Positions 7,852 to 16,808 of a DNA stretch of 64,000 bases are shown in pieces (the first letter of the stretch is position 1; every line of letters begins with the position of its first letter). The translations under genes were made by a program, and so were the position numbers. The notes below the pieces were generated by a model that worked only from the letters and a program-made list of their open reading frames with translations, was not told where the DNA came from and made no database searches. The stretch is from Bacteroidales bacterium (GTDB lineage Bacteria > Bacteroidota > Bacteroidia > Bacteroidales > UBA932): NCBI GenBank assembly GCA_017459075.1, contig JAFUDQ010000011.1, positions 1-64,000 on the forward strand. Direction: 5' to 3'.

Positions 7852-8868
7852 TTATTCTTCCTTCTTACTACTCTCCGCAAGCACCCTTTGCAATTCGTCC
7901 TTTGGAGGGAGAACTTTCAAAAGTTCCGGGTTCATTTCATCGGCAGTCCTATAGGTGGCTACTCCCATGGGCTGCCGGAAGTCCTGCATAATATATCCCA
8001 CATAATCTTTGTCAGCTTCTGTGCAAAGGATAATACCGATGGGAGCCTCTTCGTGGTCGCGTCGGTCATCGTCGTTCAGAATACGCAGATAGGTACTCAG
8101 CTGTGCGAGGTAAGCCACTTTGAACTTGCCATTCTTCAACTCGAACACTACGTTTCGGTTTAGGTCGCGATTGAAGAACAGCAGGTCTATCCAGTGGTCG
8201 TGGCCCAGTTTGTCATAATGTACCTGACTGCCAGAGAAGGTAAAACCACGACCGAAGGTCATGATGAAGTTCTTTACATTGTGGACGATATTGCTCTCTA
8301 TCACGCTCTCATCTATGTCCTCATCGTGCATACCCAACTCCTCCACGTTAATAAAGTCAAGCAGATATTCGTCCTTGAACATCCTAATGGCGCGATAGGC
8401 CTGCTTGTAGTCGGGGATGGTAGACAGGAAGTTATTGGGCATCTTGTCCTGATGGTTATAGAGGTCTTGCTTCTTTATGATGCATGGCAAGTCGTCCGTC
8501 GTAGGCTTGTAGTTGTGGCAATAGCGAATGTAGAACAGGCGCTCATCTGTGTCTTTTGCATTCTCCAGGATTCGGATATGATGGGTGAAACTGATGCTCA
8601 AGAACTCTGCCAAGGGGAAGTTTGGCAAATTCGCCAATTGCGATTGGCGAATTGGGCTCTATTATCTGCCAAGCCTCATAGAATAGACGCATGTTTTTTT
8701 AGGCTAGACACACCAAAACCATGCAAGCCGGGAAGTTCCAGACGCAAGCGCTTGCTGATAGTTTCAATGGCTCCTGTTCCCCAATTCTTGTCTCGGGTAT
8801 TTGCGGAAATAAATCTGCCAATACCGAAATACAAGGCCAGCTGTTCTTGATTGACTGAAACTCAAAAA
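7852..8868 (-). pseudogene. DUF1016 (YhcG-type) PDDEXK nuclease, frameshifted and 5'-truncated
   Basis: The C-terminal frame (7852-8637, 261 codons) carries the PDDEXK nuclease of DUF1016 proteins: MTFGRGFTFSGSQ, then DHWIDLLFFNRDLN, then VVFELKNGKFK. Upstream, a second frame reads MRLFYEAWQIIEPNS and a third reads LALYFGIGRFISANTRDKNW plus GTGAIETISKRLRLELPGL, both classic DUF1016 N-terminal sequence. The frames are joined by two lesions: a run of seven A (T at 8694-8700) where six would keep frame, and a region around 8628-8653 with an 11-bp inverted repeat. The 5' end is also missing a normal start. Family members are nuclease-like proteins found in islands. A C-terminal domain product could still be made from a TTG at 8637, but I judge the gene broken. 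Confidence 0.8.
8628..8653. repeat. 11-bp perfect inverted repeat at a DUF1016 lesion
   Basis: AATTCGCCAAT-TGCG-ATTGGCGAATT. It coincides with the second frame break of the DUF1016 gene, consistent with a templated or strand-switching insertion. Confidence 0.7.
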
Positions 8869-8994
8869 GAATCTGAAATATATTCAGTCTTCTTCTGTAA
8901 TTGACATAAGGGTGTCACTAAAACTACCCACTTATACAATACGCCAAGATGCCAACTGACATCGAGGCAAATCGGAGCTGTGGTGGGAAGGAGG

Positions 8995-9017
8995 AGATTC
9001 TTCCCTTAGAATGACAG
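8995..9017. repeat. REP-like palindromic repeat copy
   Basis: GAGATTCTTCCCTTAGAATGAC belongs to the same dispersed family as the copies at 31876, 49515 and 63811. Confidence 0.6.
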
Positions 9018-9231
9018 GGGGACTGACTATTGTTACTATCAGAATTATTTCGTAGTTTTGTATAAATTCTCAGGTTTTCCGTCCTCGATCAAACGTAGCA
9101 GGTTTAACCCATTAAGGATAACTGTGCTCTATGCCTGAGACTCTATTCATCATCTCTTCACATCCACCTTGACAAGGTCCCCGTCCCAATCGAGCGCCGG
9201 GACAGTTTGGACATTCAATATATTCATCATT

Positions 9232-9239
9232 CAAATATA
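9232..9239 (-). promoter_or_regulatory. minus-strand -7 box TATATTTG
   Basis: A perfect TAnnTTTG match between the divergent dinD fragment (plus strand, 9247) and the 26-codon ORF. It would drive transcription leftward into the gap and the DUF1016 pseudogene. Confidence 0.45.
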
Positions 9240-9246
9240 GACAATT

Positions 9247-9579
9247 ATGGATTCGGAAACAAATAATTCCATTATCGGAAATGAGCTTACCAAAGAGGTT
9301 GCATCACTGTTTGAAAGCTTGAAACACATAAACGAAGAAGGCGTAGAATACTGGTCGGCAAGAGAACTGTATCCACACCTTGGATATGCCAGATGGCAGC
9401 GTTTTGAAGAGACCGTAGAAAAAGCCAAAGAATCATGCAAATCGGCCTCACAGCGCATTGAAGTCCATTTTACCAACGTTGGTAAAATCGTAAAAGCCGG
9501 AGTGTCAACAAAGACGAAAGCGGACGTTCACATGACCCGCTATGCCTGCTATCTTGTTGCCCAGAATGGAGACCCCCGC
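9247..9579 (+). pseudogene. N-terminal fragment of a DinD-like gene
   Basis: From ATG 9247 the frame reads LFESLKHINEEGVEYWSARE, LYPHLGYARWQRFEETVEKA and HMTRYACYLVAQNGDPRK, the typical start of DinD (DNA-damage-inducible protein D) proteins, which are about 270-290 aa. Homology ends at about residue 111. The frame then runs through unrelated GC-rich sequence to a stop at 9702, overlapping the end of mutT. The conserved TYFA.QTR.QE core that should follow NGDP is absent. The breakpoint near 9580 marks the right edge of the accessory island. Confidence 0.8.
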
Positions 9580-9676
9580 AAAACGAGCTCTGGTGCGCTG
9601 CAGTGGGGAAGGCCCCCCCGGCAACGATGCTACCTTCCCCGCAACCGCCACTGCCACCTTCCCCTGCGCCGCAATT

Positions 9677-10069
9677 TTACTGCCCAAGCTCTTGTTCTAT
9701 GAGGGGCAGGAGGACGATGTCGGCGGGGAGCCAGCGGAGGGAGCGGAGCTCCGGAGCGGACAGCCAGCGGGCGGCTTCGTGCTCGTTCAGGTGCAGGGCC
9801 CCGGAGATAACCGAGCACATGTAGCAGTGCATGGTCAGGTGAAATTCCGGGTAGTCCCATTCTACAGTATAGAGGAATTTGTCAATGCTAATATCAATGG
9901 AAAGTTCTTCCCGGATTTCACGCACAAGAGCCTGCTCCGGCGTCTCCCCAGGCTCAATTTTGCCGCCCGGCCATTCCCACCAGTCCTTCCACTGGCCATA
10001 GCCGCGTTGGGTGGCAAAAACCCTGTCCCCGGAGCGAATAATTGCAGCTACTACTTCTATCTGTTTCAT
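9677..10069 (-). CDS. mutT: MutT-type Nudix hydrolase (8-oxo-dGTP diphosphatase)
   Basis: A 130-aa protein with the complete Nudix box GGKIEPGETPEQALVREIRE followed by ELSID, at about residues 35-60, and an N-terminal strand VVAAIIRSGDRVFATQRGYG. MutT enzymes hydrolyse 8-oxo-dGTP to the monophosphate and so limit oxidative mutagenesis. Length is normal for the family. The gene diverges from the GH3 gene, with its own -7 box at 10089-10096. Its 3' end meets the broken dinD fragment coming from the other strand. Confidence 0.92.
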   Translation of the reverse strand: MKQIEVVAAIIRSGDRVFATQRGYGQWKDWWEWPGGKIEPGETPEQALVREIREELSIDISIDKFLYTVEWDYPEFHLTMHCYMCSVISGALHLNEHEAARWLSAPELRSLRWLPADIVLLPLIEQELGQ

Positions 10070-10088
10070 ATCTTGACCCTATACGGCG

Positions 10089-10096
10089 CAAAAATA
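10089..10096 (-). promoter_or_regulatory. mutT -7 box TATTTTTG
   Basis: TATTTTTG on the minus strand, 20 bp before the mutT start codon, matches TAnnTTTG. Confidence 0.55.
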
Positions 10097-10119
10097 CAAA
10101 GAATTCCAAAGAAAATTCG

Positions 10120-10127
10120 TATCTTTA
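10120..10127 (+). promoter_or_regulatory. GH3 -7 box TATCTTTA
   Basis: TATCTTTA, one mismatch to TAnnTTTG, 21 bp before the GH3 start. Confidence 0.4.
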
Positions 10128-10148
10128 TCGGACTGAAAATAAAAGTCT

Positions 10149-12503
10149 ATGAGATATTTCGCAAAAGCGCTGCTCGTTGCAGCAATAGCCACACTTGCCG
10201 CCTCCTGCGGCGGAGAAAAAAAGCCCATTTACAAAGACGCCACCCAGAGCGTTGACGCCCGTGTCAAAGACCTGCTTGGCCGCATGACCCCCCAGGAAAA
10301 GATAGGACAGCTCATCTGCCCCCTTGGCTGGCCGATGTATGAAAAATTCGGGGCCGATGCTACCGCGAGCGGGCAGGATTCCGTGGCAATCACAGACCTT
10401 TACAAACATTTCGTAGACAGCCTCGGCGGCGGAATGCTGTGGGCAGCCTTCCGCGCCGACCCCTGGACCCGCAAGACCCTGGAAACCGGCCTCAATCCCA
10501 CCCTGGCCGCGAAAACCTATAATCTTCTCCAGAAATACAGCATAGAGCACAGCCGCCTTGGCATACCCATCATCCTGGCAGAAGAAGCCCCGCACGGCCA
10601 CATGGCAATAGGCACAACAGTATTCCCCACCAGCATCGGCCTTGCATCTACCTGGAATCCGGAAACAATGGAACAGGTAGGCAAAGTGATTGCCCAGGAG
10701 CTGCGCGCACAGGGAGGCCATATCTCTTACGGGCCGGTGATTGACCTGGCCCGCGAGCCGCGCTGGTCCCGCGTAGAAGAAACCTACGGAGAGGATGTCT
10801 TCCTTACCAGCACAATGGCCGCCGGAATGATGAACGGCACCAGCCCCAAAAACAACGGCTGGGACAAAGGAGTGATATCAACACTCAAGCACTTTATCGC
10901 CTACGGCATCCCGGAGGGCGGCCACAACGGCAACCCCTCCTTCGTGGGCCAGAGAGACCTGCATGAGAACTTTCTCCCCACCTTCAAGGCCGCAATCGAC
11001 GCCGGCGCCCTGTCTGTCATGACCTCTTACAACGCCATTGACGGAGAGCCCACAACCGGCAACCGCACCATGCTTACAGACCTGCTGCGCGGGGAGTGGG
11101 GCTTTGACGGCTTCGTGGTTAGCGACCTTCAGAGCGTAGACGGCCTGGCAAACGACCATCGCATAGCCGCAGACCTGCGTGAGGCCGGAGAAATGGCCCT
11201 TCAGGCCGGTGTAGATGTAGACCTTGGTGCCAACTGCTTCTCACTTCTGGAAAAGAGTCTGAAGGAGGGCAAAATCACGGAGAAAGACCTTGACAGGGCC
11301 GCCGGCCGCGTGCTTAAGATTAAGTTCCAACTGGGCCTTTTTGACAACCCTTACATTCCTGAGGACGATATCGCCGTGCACACCCCGCAGAACATTGAGG
11401 TTGCCCACAAAGCCGCCCTTGAGAGCGTTACGCTGCTGGAAAACAATGGCATCCTGCCGCTTCGCAAGGATATGAAAGTTGCCGTCGTCGGCCCCAATGC
11501 AGACAATATGTACAACCAGCTTGGAGACTACACCGCCCCCCAGGAGCGCAGTAATATTGTGACGATGCGGGATGGAATAAAGGCCAAAATCGGAGAGAAA
11601 AATGTCATTTATGCAAAGGGCTGCGCCGTGCGCGATGAGGCCTGGAACGGCATTCCGGAGGCTGTTTTCGCTGCTCTTCGGGCCGATGTTGTTGTTGCCG
11701 TCGTTGGTGGTTCCAGCGCACGAGACTTCAAGACCAAATACATTGATACCGGAGCTGCCGTCGTGGACGATAAGACCGTGTCCGATATGGAAGCTGGCGA
11801 GGGCTTCGACCGTGCCAGCCTACAGCTTCTTGGCCGCCAGAATGCCCTTCTGAAGGCCCTGAAGGCCACCGGAAAGCCCCTTGTGGTTGTTCACATTGAG
11901 GGCCGTCCGCTGGATAAGACCTGGCAGAAAGACAATGCCGATGCCCTCCTGACCCTCTGGTATCCGGGCCAGCAAGGCGGTACCGCCCTTGCCGATGTTA
12001 TCTTCGGAGATTACAATCCGGCCGGCCGCCTTCCCATCACAGTTCCGCGCAGCGTCGGCCAGCTGCCGGTTTACTACAACAAGAAATTCCCCATCGGCCA
12101 TGACTATGTAGAAATGCCGGCAAAGGGCCTCTACGAGTTTGGCTATGGCCTTAGCTACACCAAATTTGAATACTCAGATTTGGAAATCACCAAGACGGGC
12201 GATGACTCTGCAACTGTTTCCGTAACTATCACCAATACAGGTGATTACGATGGCGACGAGGTTGCCCAGTTGTATATTACAGACCAGAAGGCATCCACCG
12301 TGCGCCCCCGCAAGCAGCTTCGCGCTTTCAAGAGGCTGTTCATTCCCAAGGGCAGCGCCAGCCGCATCTCCTTTGAACTTGGCCGCGACGCCTTCGTCCT
12401 TTACAACAAGGAAATGAAGCCAGTTGTAGAGCCCGGAGACTTCACCATCGCCGTAGGCGCCTCCTCAGAAGACATCCGCCTCTCCGGCACCCTCACACTG
12501 TAA
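10149..12503 (+). CDS. GH3 beta-glycosidase lipoprotein (beta-glucosidase/beta-xylosidase type)
   Basis: A 784-aa family 3 glycoside hydrolase. Signal peptide with lipobox LAASCGG (Cys at about 20) predicts outer-membrane or periplasmic anchoring. The N-terminal TIM-barrel includes KHFIAYG and the segment VVSDLQSVDGL, whose Asp near residue 326 is the probable nucleophile. The alpha/beta sandwich domain (about 400-620) contains VVGPNADNMYNQLGDYT, and a fibronectin-III-like C-terminal domain begins near 680. GH3 enzymes remove terminal beta-linked sugars. Sequence alone does not separate glucosidase from xylosidase; the xyl operon 7 kb away makes xylosidase plausible. GH2 follows after 12 nt, so the two are an operon. 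Confidence 0.92.
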   Translation: MRYFAKALLVAAIATLAASCGGEKKPIYKDATQSVDARVKDLLGRMTPQEKIGQLICPLGWPMYEKFGADATASGQDSVAITDLYKHFVDSLGGGMLWAAFRADPWTRKTLETGLNPTLAAKTYNLLQKYSIEHSRLGIPIILAEEAPHGHMAIGTTVFPTSIGLASTWNPETMEQVGKVIAQELRAQGGHISYGPVIDLAREPRWSRVEETYGEDVFLTSTMAAGMMNGTSPKNNGWDKGVISTLKHFIAYGIPEGGHNGNPSFVGQRDLHENFLPTFKAAIDAGALSVMTSYNAIDGEPTTGNRTMLTDLLRGEWGFDGFVVSDLQSVDGLANDHRIAADLREAGEMALQAGVDVDLGANCFSLLEKSLKEGKITEKDLDRAAGRVLKIKFQLGLFDNPYIPEDDIAVHTPQNIEVAHKAALESVTLLENNGILPLRKDMKVAVVGPNADNMYNQLGDYTAPQERSNIVTMRDGIKAKIGEKNVIYAKGCAVRDEAWNGIPEAVFAALRADVVVAVVGGSSARDFKTKYIDTGAAVVDDKTVSDMEAGEGFDRASLQLLGRQNALLKALKATGKPLVVVHIEGRPLDKTWQKDNADALLTLWYPGQQGGTALADVIFGDYNPAGRLPITVPRSVGQLPVYYNKKFPIGHDYVEMPAKGLYEFGYGLSYTKFEYSDLEITKTGDDSATVSVTITNTGDYDGDEVAQLYITDQKASTVRPRKQLRAFKRLFIPKGSASRISFELGRDAFVLYNKEMKPVVEPGDFTIAVGASSEDIRLSGTLTL

Positions 12504-12515
12504 AACCATAGCACT

Positions 12516-15500
12516 ATGATAAAGAGAGTATTTGCAAGTATGATACTGGCGGCATTGGCTGCGATGCCGATGTTTGCCCAGGCAGAGCTTCACAGGGACC
12601 TTGGAACCATCAGCGTAAACGCACAAACGGCAAGGCCGGAGGTCTTCTTCTATCCGACGGAGGCCGCTGCGCTGGAAGGGATTCCCGGTCAAGCCGGGAA
12701 TGACGGCAAAATGTCCGGGAATGACGGCACACAAAGCCAGTTTTACATCAACCTTAATGGCACTTGGGACTTTGCTTACTACAAAGACGGCAGGGACATC
12801 CCCAATGACCTATCAGCAATAAAGGACTGGGCAAAAATCAAAGTGCCGGGTAACTGGGAAGTTCAGGGCTTCGGCTACCCCGTTTACACCAACATGCCCT
12901 ATGACTTCTGCCCCGTAAACCCGCAGCCCCCTACCCTTCCTGACGCGATTGAAGCCGGAGTTTACCACCGCAGCTTTACAATACCGCAGGACTGGGCCGG
13001 AAAAAACCTTTTCCTAACCCTTGCAGGCGCATCCGCCGGCGTTTACGTGTATGTTAACGACACATTCGCCGGTTACTGCGAAGACTCCAAGGCCGCCCAG
13101 CGCTATGACATTACAAAACTTGCAAAGCCGGGAGACAACCAGCTCACAGTCAAGATTTTCCGCTGGTCCACCGGCTCATACCTTGAGTGCCAGGACTTCT
13201 GGCGCATCAGCGGAATAGAGCGCGATGTTTACCTGACCTGCGAGAGCCCGGCAGTAAAGAAGCTCTCTGAAGACGGCATCGGATTAGTCTCCACCTTTGG
13301 CCCCGACCTTAAAGACGGCCTCCTGAAGATTACCCTTCCGGAGACCCCCGTTACAGTAGCCTACAAACTGCTGGACGAAAAAGGCCAAACAGTTCTTGCA
13401 GGCGCAGCAAAAGCCGGAGACCTCCTTATTGAAGGCACTGTAAAAGACGCCCTCAAATGGACAGCCGAGACCCCTAACCTCTACAAGCTGATTCTTGAGG
13501 CAGACGGGCAGTACACCTGCTTTGACGTAGGCTTCCGCCGCTTTGAGATGGGTAAAGTCTCACAGGACGGCAAAGAATATCCCGCCCTGCTGGTTAACGG
13601 CCAGCCTGTTAAGTTCAAGGGCGTCAACTACCATGAGCATAATCCCCTCACCGGCCATTATGTAGACAAAGAGCTCATTCTGAAGGACCTCCTTCTTATG
13701 AAGAGCATGAACATAAACGCCATCAGGACCTGCCATTACCCGCAGCCCAGGGAATTCTACGAGCTTTGCGACCGCCTTGGCTTCTATGTTTATGACGAGG
13801 CCAACATAGAGTCCCACGGCATGGGATACAATCTTGACCGCACCCTTGGAAATAATCCGGACTGGGGTGCCAAGCACCTTGACAGGATAATGAACATGTA
13901 CTTCCGCACGGCCAACTACCCCTGCGTAACCATCCTCTCCCTTGGAAACGAGGCCGGAAACGGAGTTAACTTCTATGACTGCTACCGCGTGGTTAAATCC
14001 ATGGAAGTCAAGGGAATGAACCGCCCCGTCTGCTATGAGCGCGCAGAGCTTGAGTGGAATACCGACATGCTTGTTCCCCAGTACCCCGGCGCAGACTGGT
14101 TCCGCCGCATGGGAGAGCAGATACCTTCGCGCCCCCTGGCACCATCGGAATACGCTCACGCAATGGGAAATTCCACCGGTTCGCTGGACTGGCAGTGGGA
14201 GCAGATTTACAAATTCCCCAACCTCCAGGGAGGTTGGATTTGGGACTGGGTAGACCAGGGCCTTCTGGAGACCGATGCCGATGGTACCCAGTACTTTACC
14301 TACGGTGGAGACTATGGCAAAAACCTTCCCAGCGATGGCAATTTCCTTTGCAACGGTATTGTTAATCCAGACCGATATCCACATCCCGCAGCAGCGGAAG
14401 TCAAATGGAATTACCAGAACGTAAAAGTGCTTGGAGCCGCTCCTGAGGCAGGGCAGTTCGATGTCCTCAACCGCTTCTATTTCACCTCGCTGAATGGCTT
14501 CAAACTGGAGTGGACTCTTGAAGAAGACGGCCTTCGCAAGAGTTCCGGCAGCATCGGCCTCACGGCAGCTCCGCAGGAAAAAGAAAACATCGGCATAAAA
14601 ATTCCCGCACTTGCAAAGGATAGGGAGGCGATAATTAAGTTTGCAGTGAAAGCCCCTGATGGTCAGGTAGTTGCAACGGATGCATACACCGTCAAGAATG
14701 CAGAGCGTCAGCTTTACAAATATGATTTTGGCGGCGCAAACGCCAGTGACGACGGCTCAAAAGTTACCCTTAAAGCCGGCAAGGCTTCGCTTGTGTTCGA
14801 CAAGGCAAAGGGTTATGTCACCAATTATGTTTATGCCGGTAAGGAGCTCATTAACAGCGACTTCGGCCTAAGACCCAACTTCTGGAGGGCGCCTACGGAC
14901 AATGACTATGGCAACTGGTGGCCTTCACGCACCCAGCGCTGGAAGCAGGCTTCCAATGAGTTCAACGCCAAGACGGAAATAGTTGATACTTACGGTATTC
15001 CGGCCCTTAAGGTCGTATACACCCTTCCTGCGGAGGGCACCTATACAGTATTCTACAGGCTGGATTCCAAGGGTGTGCTTAAGGTTGACGCCGCACTTGA
15101 AGGCTGCCACACAGAAAACGTGGAACTGCCGCGAATGGGCTTCCGCATGCGTACCGCCGGGAACGGTAATTTCAAATACTACGGCCGCGGCCCGCAGGAA
15201 AACTATCAGGACCGCTTCCAGGGCACCCTGAAGGGCGTTTACACATCGTCGGCAGAGAATGAATACTATCCTTACGTCCGCCCTCAGGAGACCGGCCACC
15301 ACACTGATGCGAACTGGCTCACCCTCAGCGGCCTTATGTCTTTTGTTGCCGATGGTTTTGAGTTCAACGTCCTTGGATGCAGTACGGAAGACCTTGATTC
15401 TGAGGAGGCTACGGAAGACTACATGTGGAACAACTACACATCTGATGACCCTCACGACGTGGCCCAGGCCCGCAATGTGCGCCGCAAGCATCACCATATC

Positions 15501-15695
15501 AATGACGTCAAAGTCAGGGATTATGTAGAGGTTTGCATAGACTACAAGATGAGCGGAGTTGGCGGATATGACAGCTGGGGTTCCCGCACCGAGGCAGCCC
15601 GCTGCCTCTGGAGCAACAAGGACTACAAGTTCACCTTCTCAATTGTTCCGGAGGGTTCAAAGGCAGCAAAATACGTCACGCACTGCGCATTTTAG
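12516..15695 (+). CDS. GH2 beta-galactosidase (LacZ-type) with in-frame REP insertion
   Basis: A 1059-aa secreted family 2 glycosidase with signal peptide ILAALAAMPMFAQA. Sugar-binding, immunoglobulin-like and TIM-barrel domains are in the LacZ order. Acid/base Glu is in LSLGNEAGNG (near residue 479) and the nucleophile Glu in SEYAHAMGNSTG (near 545); a C-terminal beta-galactosidase small-chain domain follows. It cleaves terminal beta-galactosides. Residues about 56-71 (IPGQAGNDGKMSGNDG) are not family sequence: they are the translation of a palindromic repeat inserted just before the QSQFYINLNGTWDF motif. Co-transcribed with GH3. galE follows with its own promoter, which suits galactose use. 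Confidence 0.93.
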   Translation: MIKRVFASMILAALAAMPMFAQAELHRDLGTISVNAQTARPEVFFYPTEAAALEGIPGQAGNDGKMSGNDGTQSQFYINLNGTWDFAYYKDGRDIPNDLSAIKDWAKIKVPGNWEVQGFGYPVYTNMPYDFCPVNPQPPTLPDAIEAGVYHRSFTIPQDWAGKNLFLTLAGASAGVYVYVNDTFAGYCEDSKAAQRYDITKLAKPGDNQLTVKIFRWSTGSYLECQDFWRISGIERDVYLTCESPAVKKLSEDGIGLVSTFGPDLKDGLLKITLPETPVTVAYKLLDEKGQTVLAGAAKAGDLLIEGTVKDALKWTAETPNLYKLILEADGQYTCFDVGFRRFEMGKVSQDGKEYPALLVNGQPVKFKGVNYHEHNPLTGHYVDKELILKDLLLMKSMNINAIRTCHYPQPREFYELCDRLGFYVYDEANIESHGMGYNLDRTLGNNPDWGAKHLDRIMNMYFRTANYPCVTILSLGNEAGNGVNFYDCYRVVKSMEVKGMNRPVCYERAELEWNTDMLVPQYPGADWFRRMGEQIPSRPLAPSEYAHAMGNSTGSLDWQWEQIYKFPNLQGGWIWDWVDQGLLETDADGTQYFTYGGDYGKNLPSDGNFLCNGIVNPDRYPHPAAAEVKWNYQNVKVLGAAPEAGQFDVLNRFYFTSLNGFKLEWTLEEDGLRKSSGSIGLTAAPQEKENIGIKIPALAKDREAIIKFAVKAPDGQVVATDAYTVKNAERQLYKYDFGGANASDDGSKVTLKAGKASLVFDKAKGYVTNYVYAGKELINSDFGLRPNFWRAPTDNDYGNWWPSRTQRWKQASNEFNAKTEIVDTYGIPALKVVYTLPAEGTYTVFYRLDSKGVLKVDAALEGCHTENVELPRMGFRMRTAGNGNFKYYGRGPQENYQDRFQGTLKGVYTSSAENEYYPYVRPQETGHHTDANWLTLSGLMSFVADGFEFNVLGCSTEDLDSEEATEDYMWNNYTSDDPHDVAQARNVRRKHHHINDVKVRDYVEVCIDYKMSGVGGYDSWGSRTEAARCLWSNKDYKFTFSIVPEGSKAAKYVTHCAF
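12681..12727. repeat. REP-like palindrome within the GH2 coding sequence
   Basis: TTCCCGG-TCAAG-CCGGGAA (7-bp stem, 12682-12700) followed by TGACGG and a second half-copy CCGGGAATGACGG. It is closely related to 45442-45491 in rdgB and to the reverse complement of 30192-30216. Confidence 0.8.
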
Positions 15696-15706
15696 AAAAT
15701 TAGAAG

Positions 15707-15714
15707 TATCTTTG
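15707..15714 (+). promoter_or_regulatory. galE -7 box TATCTTTG
   Basis: A perfect TAnnTTTG match 28 bp upstream of the galE start, lying only 11 bp after the GH2 stop. Confidence 0.6.
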
Positions 15715-15742
15715 TAAACTTGAAATTTTAGAAACATATAAT

Positions 15743-16765
15743 ATGAAACGTGTACTTGTATCAGGCGGAGCCGGCTTCATCGGCAGCCATGTAACCGTAG
15801 AACTTATCCAGGCCGGATATGAGGTCCTTGTTGCAGACGATATGTCCAACTGCGACCTTACCTGCTTTGAGGGAGTGAAGAAAATAACCGGACGCGATGA
15901 CATCCCCTTCGTCAAGATGTCTTTCTGCGATGCCGATGCTACTGAGAAGCTTTTCTCTGAGTGGAAGATTGATGCCGTTATCCATTTTGCGGCATTCAAG
16001 GCTGTAGGAGAGTCTGTAGAAGACCCTCTGAAATACTACGGAAACAACCTGAACAGCTTTGTTAACGTTATTGGTGCAGCCCGCCGTCACGGTTGCAGGA
16101 ACATCCTGTTCTCCTCATCTGCAACTGTTTACGGAGAGCCTGACTCAGTGCCTGTAAACGAGCAGTCACCGCGCAAGCCCTCAACCTCTCCTTACGGAAA
16201 CACCAAGCAGATTTGCGAGGATATCCTGCGCGACTGCGTAGCCGCTTATCCTGAAATCAGGGGTATCGCCCTGAGGTATTTCAACCCTATCGGCGCACAT
16301 CCGTCAGCACTCATTGGTGAGCTTCCCCGCGGAGTTCCCAACAACCTTGTACCGTACATCACCCAGACAGCCATCGGCCGCAGGGAGTGCCTCAGCATCT
16401 TTGGCGATGACTACCCTACTCCGGACGGAACTTGCCAAAGGGACTTCATTGACATCGTAGACCTGGCCCGTGCCCATGTTTGTGCCGTTGCCAGAATGCT
16501 TGACGACAAGATGGAGAAGGAGTATGAAATCTTCAATGTTGGTACCGGACGTCCCCTTTCCGTAATGGAGCTTGTAAATGCGTTCCAGAAGGTTAACAAC
16601 ATTAAGCTCAATTACAAGATTGTTCCCCGCAGGGCCGGCGACATCACCGCCATCTGGGCAGACCCTACCCTTGCCAACGAAAAGCTTGGCTGGAAGGCCA
16701 CCCGCACCACAGAAGAGACCCTCGCCTCTGCCTGGGCTTGGGAGAAACACCTGATGAACAAATAA
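15743..16765 (+). CDS. galE: UDP-glucose 4-epimerase
   Basis: A 340-aa extended short-chain dehydrogenase. NAD-binding GGAGFIGSHV lies at the N-terminus, SSSATVYGEP carries the catalytic Ser/Thr region, and SPYGNTKQICED supplies the YxxxK pair. GalE interconverts UDP-galactose and UDP-glucose in the Leloir pathway and also feeds surface polysaccharide synthesis. Length is normal. The gene has its own promoter and ends in a strong bidirectional terminator. Position after a beta-galactosidase gives an obvious route for released galactose. Confidence 0.96.
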   Translation: MKRVLVSGGAGFIGSHVTVELIQAGYEVLVADDMSNCDLTCFEGVKKITGRDDIPFVKMSFCDADATEKLFSEWKIDAVIHFAAFKAVGESVEDPLKYYGNNLNSFVNVIGAARRHGCRNILFSSSATVYGEPDSVPVNEQSPRKPSTSPYGNTKQICEDILRDCVAAYPEIRGIALRYFNPIGAHPSALIGELPRGVPNNLVPYITQTAIGRRECLSIFGDDYPTPDGTCQRDFIDIVDLARAHVCAVARMLDDKMEKEYEIFNVGTGRPLSVMELVNAFQKVNNIKLNYKIVPRRAGDITAIWADPTLANEKLGWKATRTTEETLASAWAWEKHLMNK

Positions 16766-16793
16766 AAAAAGCGGCCAGCCAGCCGCTTTTTTT
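16764..16793. terminator. bidirectional intrinsic terminator
   Basis: AAAAAAAGCGGC-CAGCCA-GCCGCTTTTTTT: a 12-bp stem with T-runs on both strands between convergent galE and the 92-aa gene. Confidence 0.9.
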
Positions 16794-16808
16794 ATGTCGT
16801 AACGTATT

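Larger units (their letters stand above)
8869..9246. other. gene-poor gap with one REP-like copy and one minus-strand promoter
   Basis: This 378-bp stretch holds no supported full gene. It contains a REP-like copy (8995-9017) and a minus-strand TATATTTG box (9232-9239). It also contains a 26-codon ORF (9150-9230) reading MMNILNVQTVPALDWDGDL that ends in KVDVKR, which may be real, a remnant, or chance. Confidence 0.5.

Noticed and set aside
9577..9680. Attachment site for an integrative element at the island edge
   Set aside because: No integrase, no tRNA and no direct repeat pair was found; only an abrupt loss of dinD homology is visible.
9542..10255. 237-aa plus-strand frame spanning the dinD fragment, mutT and the GH3 start
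   Set aside because: It crosses three real features in the wrong frame or strand and has no family-like sequence.
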